From Fasciola hepatica (taxonomy: Eukaryota > Platyhelminthes > Trematoda > Plagiorchiida > Fasciolidae): a DNA stretch of 64,000 nt. A program made the translations under genes and the position numbers. A model generated the notes under the pieces. It made no database searches. It was not told the origin of the DNA and was given only the letters and a program-made list of their open reading frames with translations. The DNA lies in contig CANUEZ040000062.1 of the NCBI GenBank assembly GCA_948099385.1, positions 4,643,501-4,707,500 of the forward strand, written 5' to 3'. Shown piece after piece: positions 37,738 through 49,019 of this stretch (within the stretch, counting starts at the first letter, position 1; every line of letters begins with the position of its first letter).

Positions 37738-39870
37738 GTGAGTTTATCTCCAATAACTGCCACGTCTGTCGTCTGATTTATTCCAGCTAATCAGACACCC
37801 TGGCTACTTTCTGTGCACGACGCGTTGCAAACTGACTCATTGATTTCGTTCATTTTCCTATTTTTCAAGACGCGGTTGAGGTTGATCGTTTCGTCGATAT
37901 CTTTTGTGGCTTGTTCGCAGTCAGTCGTTTGCGCACTACGTTCTATCAATTATTTTGTACCCAGATTAAGCTATGACGCCACCTAATTACCGAGTTTATC
38001 AGTGGGTTGTATTTTTCGATGACCGAAGCGATCGTTTGTGATGCTTCATCTGTCCTCTACAATTAAGCTTTTATCTCACTCTTAATTAATCATTGTCACA
38101 TCGTATCATGTGTTCACCTGCCCCTTATCATTGACTGTCTGCTGTAAGCTGCGAAAATATATTCAGGATAAACTGACTAGGTACTACTACTATCTGAGAC
38201 TACATCTGGTTGGAGGCACTCCGTAGCCGAATCGACTTTTGGTGTGTTTGCAAGTGGCTGATCGTTTTGGTGCAACTGGACGGGAGGGGGGAGGGTGTGA
38301 CAAACGCATGGACTTGTGCAGTTTACGCGTCAAACAGGGAAAGCCTGCTGCTACTGATGTGTTCAATTTTTTCAAGCAGGAATCAAACTGTCGTCAATGA
38401 GCATCATTTTAAATATAAATGTATTTGTTTTATGGTTGATAAACTAACGTTACCACATAATTTCATGCCTGTGTTCGATTGAGCTTTGCATGTCTTGACT
38501 GTGTCAGAATGTTTTTCTCCCGTAATTCATGGTCATTCGGAGTTAGGGTCGTTTCACCAAACCCTCGGAGCATTTTTCTGTACTTACGATTTACCAGTTA
38601 TAGTTCATCGGGTCGTATAGATGTGTCTTTTTCGGCAAACAACCACGCGGTTCCTTTCACGCTTTTGGATCGACTTCAACTCTCATTCGGACGATGATGA
38701 GCTCCTCCGGAAGATCATCAGTGCACCATTCCTAACTTATCAAATAAGGCGGAAGATTGTGCTATCATACTTAAAGTCTTTTGACAATATACTGCATTAA
38801 TCGTGAAAATAAAACTTGTGCACACTTGGACAAGTCGAATTCGACCACTTAGTTAAATAATTCTTCCGTAGAAATTTGATAAAACTCCCGTCGCGTAACA
38901 GATTGGATCCAGGGAATGGGGTTTCCGTCGTGGACAGGTTTTCGCTCACCTGTGAATGGGCTTTTTGCTCAAACCACTAGAATTGTATGCCATCTTTCGC
39001 CCATTATTCCTCTTTCTGACGTTGGTTTTTTCAAAGGCGGGTCTCGTTTTCTGAGGAGTTCAAGTGTGAGTTTATAGCAGACTACACATGCAATTATCCT
39101 TCACTTTGCAAAAACCCCAGGAACTTTGCACGTTGATGCGTTGCTGGTTGTTGTCCTGCTGTAATCCAAACGAAGTGTGAATTTTGAAAATTCTTCCGAG
39201 ATAATTTGGAAAACAAGATCGAGTCGCGAGACTACAGGATTTATTTCCCAAATCATTGCACTGCATCTTAACTTGTATGTAATGCAGAATCGTGGCTCCA
39301 TATATAGTTTTATTTTTGCACAACTTACTGTGGCATCCATAGGTAGCTAGGCTTCAATCACCAAGTTGAGCCCAAGATGGAACAGAGATCGTTTGCCATC
39401 CGTTGGTAGCTGTTGTCTCCTTGAAATTTACGAATCGAGAACTCATGTTGATATGCAGCATCCGAATCGACTTGTCGTGGTCAGCCTTATAGTTTTTTGC
39501 TAACATTTACATTGCTATTGTCTTGTACATCTTGCAACTTAAACAGCCTTCTGGGTTGACCCAACTTGGAATATGTTCAGTTTCATGGTAACTTAGTTGT
39601 CTCTCACTTCTCCCCGCGTAGGCTGCTCCTCAGCCACATTCACTCCCGTTTGAATTCGAGGGCTGAAAGAGACATGCCAGTTGCCACAATTATGGATGTA
39701 GTAGTGGTGAAGCACAACCAAAAGCTTCATTCACATAAAGAAATAGTTTGGATGCAAAGCGATACCTAATGAATACCCTAAACTTCCTAACCTTTGCGTG
39801 TATACCTCTCCATCGAATTGACACGGGAAGCCTGAAACGAGCAAGTCCAGTTATCACGGTTTTAATAGCC
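37738..39870. other. No gene recognised
   Basis: Sequence beyond exon 4, presumably the next intron. Short open stretches at 38210-38697 do not resemble known proteins. No repeat family recognised. Confidence 0.4.
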
Positions 39871-39884
39871 TTCTGATTGCGTTG

Positions 39885-39957
39885 TACTGGCGGTTATCGA
39901 ACGGTCTTCATTGTAGGCCTTAGACCTCGACGTACCAAGTTCGAATCCTGCCACCAC
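39885..39957 (+). repeat. tRNA(Ser)-like SINE head
   Basis: TGGCGGTTATCGAACGGTC resembles a Ser-type D arm. TAGACCTCGACGTACC and the B box AGTTCGAATCC (39939-39949) then CTGCCACCA follow. The same layout is seen, better preserved, at 62450-62515 on the minus strand. Decayed; not a working tRNA. Confidence 0.5.
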
Positions 39958-39959
39958 TA

Positions 39960-41200
39960 ATCACTATCCCATCCGGCATCCTTTCATTGACCGCAGTGCC
40001 CTTCCGAAAATGTTGTGCTTCGTCGCATAAGAACTATGGGAAGCGGGAGATTAGAAAATGGAAGGATCGCAGTACGCTTCAGCGATCAACAAACGCTGAG
40101 GAAGTCTACCTGTGGACATGCGCAACATATTAACACAGTCAATGTAATTCATTCAGCTTGAATGTCTGATCTGATGGTTCACATTCGCAGTTCAGTAGTC
40201 TAATATTACCATCAGAACTGTCGATTCGATTTTCCGACAAGGCCCTACCTCTATCGTGCATAAGGCAAGGATCATCAGTTCTACAATTAGTTTGGCGTTT
40301 AAATCAGGGTTGAAATATCGAAGAACCCGTACACTGTTGCAGTGGTTTTTTTGCCTTCATCATTAAATTCACCTTAGCTCTGACTTTCTTATTTATCTGT
40401 TCTGGGTTGTAGTTTTCTTCTGCATTAGCTGTTAGCCGCAGCACACACAAGAATAATTTATGACAATCTTGGTTTTTAACCGCACAAACGCTGAAACCTG
40501 AGACAAGGAGGCTGGATCCCATTGAGGATTACAGGTGAAACTGTTTACAGCGAGATGTTTAGGCCTTCGACGTTTCCGCATTTCATCTTCTGTGCACCCC
40601 AGCCGAATTGATAGTCACTCAGTACGAGTCCCTCGACCTGTTCTACCCAATTGGTCGCCCCTTTTTTCTGTCAAATTTCGCTGATCACGTTTTTGCAGCT
40701 CCGTCACGTGACAGTCTGCATTTCTACATGCAAAGTCAACATCAGCTCGGATACTCAATGGAATTTATCCACTTGGGCAACCGCAGTTGGACACTGACTC
40801 CGTCCCAATCATGTAAGCTTGTACGATAAAATCAGTCAGGTCTGTTAGGTGCGTTTTTTCCTGTTCACATATTTTTCTTCCTTGCCATTCGGCTGCTGTG
40901 GGCACTGTGAATTCGTCTGTTCACGTGACACCCGCACAAAGGCACCACCAGCTTTGAGTTTTTGCTTGTCACTTCTGTCATTCTTATACTCCTCCCACCC
41001 TCCGTGTACTTTGTGGTTCCCACTTCCTCATCACTACACATTTCACCAGATTGCATCTTGGTTTTGCGTCATCCACTGATGCCTTAGTCTATTGGTACGG
41101 GTGTTAGTTTTTTGTTCGTCTGTCTGTTGTTTTGTTTTGGGAGTCCTGGATTATCACCACTCGTTTGAATTCTGTTCGTATCCACCTGCCAGAAATTCGT
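39960..41200. other. No gene recognised
   Basis: Between the tRNA-like repeat and the CT/GT microsatellite I see only short, unremarkable open stretches (for example 40608-40829) and no repeat I can name. Confidence 0.35.
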
Positions 41201-41204
41201 TGCG

Positions 41205-41208
<4 letters not shown>

Positions 41209-41268
<60 letters not shown>

Positions 41269-41275
41269 TGTGTGT
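41209..41275. repeat. Compound (TC)n(TG)n microsatellite
   Basis: About 21 TC units (41209-41251) run directly into about 12 TG units (41251-41275). Confidence 0.97.
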
Positions 41276-41814
41276 TTCTGTTTGATCCTATACCCATGGA
41301 TCGTCCGTTGATCACTGCTCTATGTGGTTGCAGCAGCAGGTGCAAAAACGCATTCCTATTCCACGTAGTCGATAGAACAAACCAAAATATACACAATGGA
41401 ATAGCACATTGTTTTCTTGTAAACCGATTTTTCACTGTTTCGTCAAATCAACGGTGCACTTAGTTTCTGATACAAAAAAGTGTCAGTTGTAATCAACAAG
41501 CTGACACAAAAAAAAGAATGAACAATGTTTTACACAAAAAAGTTTATGACCTTTCTGCGCTCCTCAGTTGTTCTTTCGGAACCAGCAGTCTGACGAAAAT
41601 ATGGATTTTGTGTGTATGAGTTCATGGCGACTTGACTTTGCCACCTGTTGCGGAGTTAGAAATGCTACCATGGAGAGGGAGTGCGAGAAGTCTCACACTT
41701 TGCTGTGCACAGCCGTTTGCATGCGAAATGGTAACTATCAAACACGTGATTTAATAATGCTTTATGAAGTAGAATTTCACCCCGAAATGTATTAAACAAC
41801 CTGCCTGCTCAGCA

Positions 41815-42240
41815 TACAGTTTCAGTTTATTCAATCATTACCCTCGCACTTCTGTGCTCCGGTTTCGGTTGCTCTAGCTTCAGCATCTTCTAGCCCATGG
41901 CAAGAAAAAAAATAGAAACATCAAGTGAAAAAGATCCGAAAATTCAAAGTGATAGCGGGAATCACGAAGACAAAGAAAGAGTCCGAATGCAACTACGCCA
42001 CTGGTCGCGACACAGCCATATAACTTAATGTCTTTAATCGTTTGGCAGGCGGATCACGTAGACCCCAACCCGGAAGTCTAACACGCCCTAGTAGGCCAAG
42101 TTCACTGGTTAGGGTTTTCATACCTTTTTGCCACGTTATGGACTGACCACCTCGACCTATCTTCCAATCACTGCCTGCCTCAGGGAACAGCGTACGCTCA
42201 GCATACTGTACCCTGTTGATCCAAAAGCGTCATTAATTGA
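41815..42240 (-). mobile_element. RTE-like LINE C-terminus and 3' UTR
   Basis: The reverse strand carries the same C-terminal region as the copy at 15578-16114. AGTCCGAATGCAACTACGCCACTGGTCGCG parallels TCGAATGCAACTACGCCACTGGTCGTG there. The Pro-Gly block and the 3' UTR (GGTTTCGGTTGCTC) also match, with a degenerate tail CAGTTTCAGTTT at 41817. This copy is the best guide to the fragments at 7.2, 17.9 and 23.1 kb. Frames are interrupted. Confidence 0.75.
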
Positions 42241-42249
42241 TCTTCATTA

Positions 42250-44200
42250 GGTGAATGAAAAACATTTTTGTAGTCTAGGAAACACGTAAATAGGTTTGTT
42301 CTTTTGATCTGTTATTGATGTAATGAAAGGAACGAGATGGGTGATGTCAAGAATTGAAGTAAACGGAGATTTGAGGACGTGAGATCATCCGTAGTGATAT
42401 GCTCGAAAATGTTCGATAAAGATTGATGATTGGGCGGTTGGTGTAGCTGTTTTCTTTCTTCTGCCTTTTGCAGATACTTTATTAAAACATCGCTTCAGCT
42501 CTTAGGTAGACATCGAGTAGAGATCAGTGAGAGTTCAGAAACCAAACTAGATGCAACTTTGCGTGTCACACTGGGGAGGGGAAGAGAGAAAATATCAATT
42601 CTGCATACTTTATTACCACTGATAGATTTCAGCTCTTGGGAAACGGCTTATTGATTGACAGTTTTAAGAGTTTACGGAATCCGTGGTAGTGTGTCCATTG
42701 GCTGATAAGGGTGTACGGAGCCCAAGAGTATCTTCTGCTGGTCCACCACGCCCGACCGTCTTGTTCTTCTTTTCTTTAAGAAAACTTACTGCTAGTTAGC
42801 ATTTATAAACAGTGCCGAGATTCAATCGAACTGACTCAGTCATTTTAAAAAATAACGGTAGCCACCACTACGATAACGCTTATTATTCTTTGATCAACCA
42901 AACCAATTGTACTTGATATAGGGTGAGGAGACAAATTTCACCGACCGACCGATCATTTTATTTTATATTGGTGACTTGTTTTTTTTTATGATAAACTCAA
43001 TACGTGCTGTGCGTTGCATGAAATCTAGTTGCCTCGGAATCACTCACCGCCGGTTACCATTCATCCGGAGGTACTGCATCACAGATACTTGTTCCTTTTC
43101 ATTTATTTTTTTCTTCTGTATATCAGTTACCGAAGCCGTTTACAAATAACAATAGGTAGATAGCTAATTGATTCAAAATTGTGCTGACATTTTCTTTTAG
43201 AATTTTCTCTCTAGTTCTCCTAATCGATCACCACTTATCACATGTCCACCTGCAAGCGGTCAGGAATCGCTGTTTTGTTTCTTGCAAAGCACGTGCTGTC
43301 TGGTGTGCTGGAACAACTAAATAGCAGTCCATGTGCACACAGCGACCGGTTGTCAAGGGAACAATTCGGCCAGCGACGGACAGATGTTCTTCCTGTGTTT
43401 TAAAGAACATTTGTTTTTCTCGTAATCCTGGTCTGTCGAACCGAACTGAGGACTAGTTGGTAGTGAAGAATTCATAGGGGAAAACCCAGTTAGAACGCTA
43501 TCGTTTCGGTCTGTATTTGTTCGCAGTCGTTTTTAATGGACAAAGCTCACCGTTTTTTATGAGTATAAAGCTTTCTGTGACTACAATGTTTTTCCTGTTC
43601 CTATCCAACATTTTCCTAAATTCGACCGGAACAGTTCCAGGGTCCTTCAGTATTATGCTGGGTTCATTCAACATCTGGGTGGTTTATCCCGAGTATGAGC
43701 TTAGCGTATGTCTATGTTGTACTGTGCAATAACATCTTCTCACTGGGTATATGATGAGCGTTTGTTCGCGGTAGACGTCTTTTAGTCACTGTGTACTGTG
43801 ATGTTGTGATTGCAAATCGTTTCTTCTAAGTTCAATAAATGTAATGTATTGTAATTTTAAACAGTAAAGTAACGTGAACCGATGCTGATGTTAAACGATA
43901 GATCAACTGGTGAATCAACTCAGGGCGCTTTTTTAGTTTTTTGTTCAGAAAAGCAATAATCTTACGTCTTATTTATATATATTCGCTAGGTTAATTCAGG
44001 AAGATTCTTACAATTTAACCACTCACACATTTCTTTTCCTGCGATCATTCACGGAAAGCAGAACATGTTAATGGGGATATTTTGTTACAGTTTGTTTATT
44101 AGCATCACGCAGCCACTTACTTCTCACAGTACAGTGTAATAACGGTAACAGATCATCACAGTGACGCCTGGCGTGTCAGAGGGAACCGTTACCGATTATT
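42250..44200. other. No gene recognised
   Basis: Low-complexity T-rich patches and short open stretches only. No exon with both good borders and a protein-like frame was found, and no repeat family was recognised. Confidence 0.35.
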
Positions 44201-44204
44201 GTTA

Positions 44205-44990
44205 TTACACTGACTTCAGCACGTTTTCACAGTGCTTTTCAGCCATCGAGGAGAAAAATGAAGAAACCTTGTGCACTCCGAAACGGGTTACGAATTCGGA
44301 TAATACTTCATCCTTATTTGGTAAAACACGACCAATAGACAGAACTGCGGAATTCCTGTCCAACGATAGTTTTGAAGGTAGTAAGGGAAGCATGAAACGG
44401 GTCAACGGGTATGATGGGCTGAGAGAAAGGTCGCTATGCACTGATGTACGAAGGAAGCAATAATAGACTGCGGAGCACCGAACTGTCATTGTTTACGTAT
44501 TTGAAGGGACAGTTGACATGTATTGAAATTACTGTTGTTCCCAACATCAATTTCAATATGTAAATACCAGTGCAAGTTCTCTTCTGAAGTTACACAGAGA
44601 TATTTCGCATGTTTCACACGTGCATGAGTAGTAGGGTTAATGGTAATCGTGTCGTCCATAAAACGCGATCGCAAAATGGCTAAAATGCACTATCCGCATT
44701 TGACATTGTTTAACAGAAGACCAGACTGCCCAGAATAGTTTTAGACACGTGCAGTATTCTCATGAAACTCTTCTAAGTCAGACTGCTGCGAGACAGACCG
44801 AAACGGAACAACGTCATCGGCATTCCTAATTAGACGAGATGAGCAGGTTATAGTTAAGTCACTAATATAAAAAGCGAATAAATATGGAGAAAAGGCAACC
44901 CCTCAAAGAACGCCTACACTGCTAAGGAGATGTTTGGAAACTTTTCTTTCAACTTTGGTCACAACACGTGAATCAGAGAGCCCCGTATGA
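44205..44990 (-). mobile_element. CR1/Jockey-like LINE reverse transcriptase fragment
   Basis: The reverse strand reads FSPYLFAFYISDLT, then RLIRNADDVVPFRSVSQQSDLEEFHENTARV, SGLLLNNVKC, FMDDTITINPTTHARVKHAKYL and VTSEENLHWYLHIE. This is the RT palm (SPxLFxxYISDL, then the catalytic xADD with Tyr replaced by Asn) and the following Jockey/CR1-type block (K-YLGVxxxxxLxWxxHI). It differs clearly from the RTE family. Several stops and frame changes. The stretch 44489-44205 continues in the same direction and may be its C-terminus, which is less certain. Confidence 0.7.
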
Positions 44991-45009
44991 GGCCCTAATA
45001 GTAGTAAGC

Positions 45010-45135
45010 CGAGTGAGAGCATATCCGGTCCACTAAAATTGACCGGCAGTGGCTAAGTTCGATTCTCGTACGTCAGCCTCACTAGTCTGTCCAATATGTA
45101 TATCAGTTTGTAAAATCTCCTACTCTAGAATACAT
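45010..45135 (+). repeat. Possible tRNA-derived SINE
   Basis: AAGTTCGATTCTCG (45056-45069) resembles a B box. About 50 nt on, GTTTGTAAAATCTCCTACTCT resembles the 3' block of the 36.8-kb repeat and recurs as GTATAAAATCTCCTACTCTT at 49848-49867. The head is too decayed to fold. Confidence 0.35.
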
Positions 45136-45450
45136 CAACGCAATCAGGGGTAAATTCTTAGTTTTTGATAACCTCCTGTAGTCTGAAGCCGGTCGTAATA
45201 GCCGAGAGCTTGTGAACTGAATTCCTTCAAAAGAACCAGTTATTGAGTTCACCAGTAATTGTTTTTTCTCATCAGTTTTCCCTTTTAGTTTACAGCATCT
45301 TCAAGTTATTTTTGTATTCTGGTAGTGTTCGGATAGAACCTCCCTGCAACTCCTGACATTCCATCGAGCTAATTTCGGATGGTCCGTTTACACGATTTCT
45401 CCACAAGAGCATACTCCATCCAGAACTTCAAATTGGGTGTGTGTAGGGAA

Positions 45451-45462
45451 GGGGGGGGGGGG
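45451..45462 (+). repeat. Poly-G tract
   Basis: Twelve consecutive G residues, a likely assembly and sequencing weak point. Confidence 0.95.
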
Positions 45463-45878
45463 ATTGCAGTCTGGCATGTTTGTTTTTCTCTCTCCCCCTG
45501 CTTTTACTGAGTATCTCTTTAATTTCGGTTATCGGAAACGGATCTGTCAAAAACTCTTCACAGGATTACCCCGAGTGAGCACTTAATGATAGCTGCATGC
45601 AAGATAAAAGTATACAGGACTAGGGTCTTCTGCTGGAACTATTCCTTTCTGAAATCTGGTCCAATGTGTGGTATTGCGTTGTTTCTATTTGCGGGGTTAA
45701 CTCAGTTGTGCTGTCCGAATATTCGACTGTTTAATTAGAATTTTTTTTCTGTTGTAGTCTCGCGTATGAGGGAAATCGCGTAAACCTCCCTGACATCTTT
45801 CACACGCACACATACAATTCGGAGTACTGTAATACCTTGTGCATCTGCGTTTCGAGATTCGCGAAACTAACTAATTAA

Positions 45879-46085
45879 CTAATCTGCACTCGCAGTTGTT
45901 TTTACAGATACGCGAATTTTGCGAAATTCTTGAAAACCCTGCTGAATTGTTTGTTTCATTTTCGTTACTCGTATCAACCGTTCACAATTCCTCGTGATCC
46001 ACGACGGGTTCTGGGATTCAACCTCGCAAATGTTCGAGATATCATCGTAATTCAATCGGAATGTTTGTTGCTTCTGCTCCAAAAA
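45879..46085 (-). other. Unassigned minus-strand open stretch
   Basis: The reverse strand is open for about 68 codons with a soluble, charged peptide (FRLNYDDISNICEVESQ, then MKQTIQQGFQEFRKIRVSVK) ending at a stop near 45879. An AAG precedes the frame as a possible acceptor, in phase 2. No family is recognised. It lies 890 bp beyond, on the same strand as, the stretch at 46972-47277. Confidence 0.22.
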
Positions 46086-46971
46086 TGCCCTTGGGTTTGA
46101 GAAACTGCCTTTATCTCATACGTGTGTTTTTATGACCGCGCCTTTTGTCGTAACCTGCTTTGTAGTTAAGCCTGCTCGCTGGCTTGCATGAGAGAAAGGG
46201 GTATGACAATGCAGAGGCAGATGTTAGTTGCTTTTATTGTTATTGTTTGATTTGCACACACGTATTTGTATGTGTGCACGCTCTGCCAAGTGAGTGTGAT
46301 CAGATGCAGATAAAGATGGACTTGATCGATTGTTTCATTGACCAGTCTACCGACCAGTTCAATAGATCTGCACGCGTGTAGACGCAAACACACGGCCACA
46401 TACCAACATGCACAAACAGAATATCACTTGACCTGCAAATCGTTTTGTGACTTTCTTTCATTGGCATTTATCCTCATGGCTTCACTCAGCGATCAAGCAT
46501 CAGCCATCAACGTCCATGAGCCTAGACGGACTAGATTAGGCACTCATCCAGTGGAAAACATGAAAGGCATTTGAAAGCTCGTCAAACTTTCCATTCATTT
46601 CCAAACACGGAGCGATAGAATTTGATCCGAATCCCAATAAGCTGCCAAGTACAATGGGATGAATATGAATCTTAGAAGACTTGGATTGTTTATGAGGTGA
46701 TTCCTTACGGTCAATTTGTGTGACACAGACACCTGTGAAGCTCGAGTCTCAGACAAGCCTCGGTGTCCATGTGCTCCTGATGATGAATCGTGATGAATCG
46801 TGACAAGCTAAACGAAACAGGTGTCCATGCATTTTCAATCATTATTTCATGAATAAGGGAAAACATAGACAAATAAACAGTTGTTTGTTACTGTCGCCGC
46901 GATTTGTAGTACTGAAACACAGACGACGATGAAGTTGGTCAACTCGGCGAGCAAACCATAATCAAACTCAC

Positions 46972-47277
46972 TCTTGTTCTGTCAGCTGGTAACAGTTTTA
47001 CCATGTGAAGTTTTCGAATTGCCATTGGAGGAATCGTATCAGCCATGCTCCAATCATCATCCTTGTTGGGAACTACTTGCAATACACGTCGAACGGACTC
47101 CAACTCTGAGTGTAATACGTGATGAAGTCGCATGTTTACCTCGAGTCTGCGAAGGGTAACGATTTGTACTGCTGGTAAATTTGAGCAAAGATGAAACAAA
47201 CTGTTTGCCTCCTTTAAAGCTTTTCTTCGGTGAATACAAAGCCTGTGCTTTACGATGAACTGTTTTACGATGTGGTT
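46972..47277 (-). CDS. Candidate antisense exon, unknown protein
   Basis: The reverse strand is open from 47277 to the stop at 46939. A good donor, ACAAGA|GTGAGT, lies at 46972/46971. The peptide is helical and well balanced: RRKALKEANSLFHLCSNLP, VQIVTLRRLEVNMRLHHVLH, ELESVRRVLQVVPNKDDDW and IRKLHMVKLLPADRTR. The upstream limit is unclear; GTAAAACAG at 47260 could be an acceptor but lacks a pyrimidine tract. I do not recognise the family. It could be an exon of an antisense gene or part of an uncharacterised element. Confidence 0.35.
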
Positions 47278-47289
47278 TCATTCTCCGTT

Positions 47290-48980
47290 CCAGGCGATTT
47301 CACTTCAGCCGTAGCTTGCTAAGTTAAATGGAGATCGAAATTACCTTCGTCCTAAGCTAGGGTTTGATGAAGTTATATTTGTTACTGTTGTTTCAACCGT
47401 TCGATTCCTTGGTTGGTTAGTTGCTGTCTCTTTCCAACAGTTTCTCCTAGTTTGCAATAGAGAGATAGCTATATGTCCGTATCGAAACAATATTGAGCCG
47501 ACCAGTTACTGATGACGCATGACCGACTAAATGAAAACTTTATCGGTATGGAAGTTAGGGCAGTCGGATAAACAAACAAATCAGTAACCTTGGTAATAAC
47601 AATTTACAACTGCACGGCCAGTGAGCTTTGGTAATACCTGTGGTAATGGAAATAATACACGTAAATGCAAAAAACAAATAATCAAATCTGAGCGCGTGCC
47701 GCTTCTCCCGGTAGCTCCACTGTTGGTACACTCTTTTTCACTTCCACTGCTTACAAAATGGATCTGATGAAAGTGGCCGGTTGTGACGACAATGCCGTTT
47801 CTCAAAAAACGATGAGAAAGATTGATCACTAGAGTAAAAAATGCTCTAATAGTGAAATGGAAGGCATCTTGGGGACTAGAATTCTCCTAAGGGTGATACA
47901 AGAAGAAACAAGGTGAACCAATGTTTTGTTTGCTACATGTAATGAGATTAAAACCGTCTTCGCCCAACGCGCAGTATATTTGAGGAAAAAAGTATAACAG
48001 CACCACATGAAACGAAACTTTCTGAATAGTCATACGTTCTGGAGTAGGTCAAGATTTAAGACCATCTCGTTTCACAGAAACTAAGAATCTAGCTTGATTT
48101 GCGCCTCAGGTTTGGTAGTATTGTTCGAACGTCTTCAAACGATCAGCTTCAGACTAAGCTGCAAGCTCTCACAGATAGATTGATCTGTTGTAAAAGTCCT
48201 TTGTTTTGTATATTGGACGAGTACTTTCCCTCTCTGAATGACTGTACTCATTGGCACCGTGGTTGTTTGTTTTTTGGTACGCTACTTTTCATCGGTCTTA
48301 GTTGTCACCGAGTTTTCCATGTAATTGAGTGAGGCAGGTAAAATATACGAGCAACTGTTGACAAGAACCACTCTTTCTTCAGTGTTTGTACCGTCCCTCT
48401 TGTGGGCTCTGTTTGTCCCTCTTTTGCGACAAAATGCCTTGTGACAACTTGGTGACGAAGGACTAAGGTTTTTCCGTCTGCCAGTGGTCCAAATATTTTA
48501 CTGTCTAGCTTTTTGCACTTTCTCAAGCCTTGCTAGAAGTTCACAATGTGATTCGAGTCGAGGTGCTTTCGTTAGTGTCGCCGTTAACACTTCATGACCG
48601 TTTTGTCGGAGAAGTCATGCAATTAGGGAATAAAAGTAGTGGGAAGAAATCGCTCCAATTTTTATAGACTATCGTGCAGTGAATATTAGCGAGTGATCAT
48701 GCTTTTCCTCTCCTACATTTCTCCTTAAAAACGGTTGAGTTTTTATCGCTGATGTGCATAAACCGTAACTCAGCTTGAATCTAATACCTGTGTTTTCGAA
48801 GTACTTGTGGTTTCCACCCTACCAAATTACAGTCGGGTCTGTTATCTGCTCCGTGCAAAACACATCAGCTCTCCAAAAAAAAGTTGAGCAAGACTGATTC
48901 CAGATGACTGATAACAAAATTCAACGCGCCTCCCCCGCCCTCTCACTCTATCCATAATCCGACGTATATTCGCGTCCGCT
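47290..48980. other. No gene recognised
   Basis: Contains one further minus-strand open stretch (48526-48305, with DSKIFGPLADGKTLVLRHQ) without usable borders or family. No repeats identified. Confidence 0.3.
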
Positions 48981-48987
48981 TGCCAAC

Positions 48988-49011
48988 GTGTGTGTGTGTG
49001 TGTGTGTGTGT
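48988..49011. repeat. (GT)n microsatellite
   Basis: Twelve GT units. Confidence 0.95.
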
Positions 49012-49019
49012 TCTCGTGA

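Noticed and set aside
41092..41463. 123-codon open frame with Leu-Ser and Cys-Val runs
   Set aside because: The runs come from the (TC)n(TG)n microsatellite; no domain outside it.
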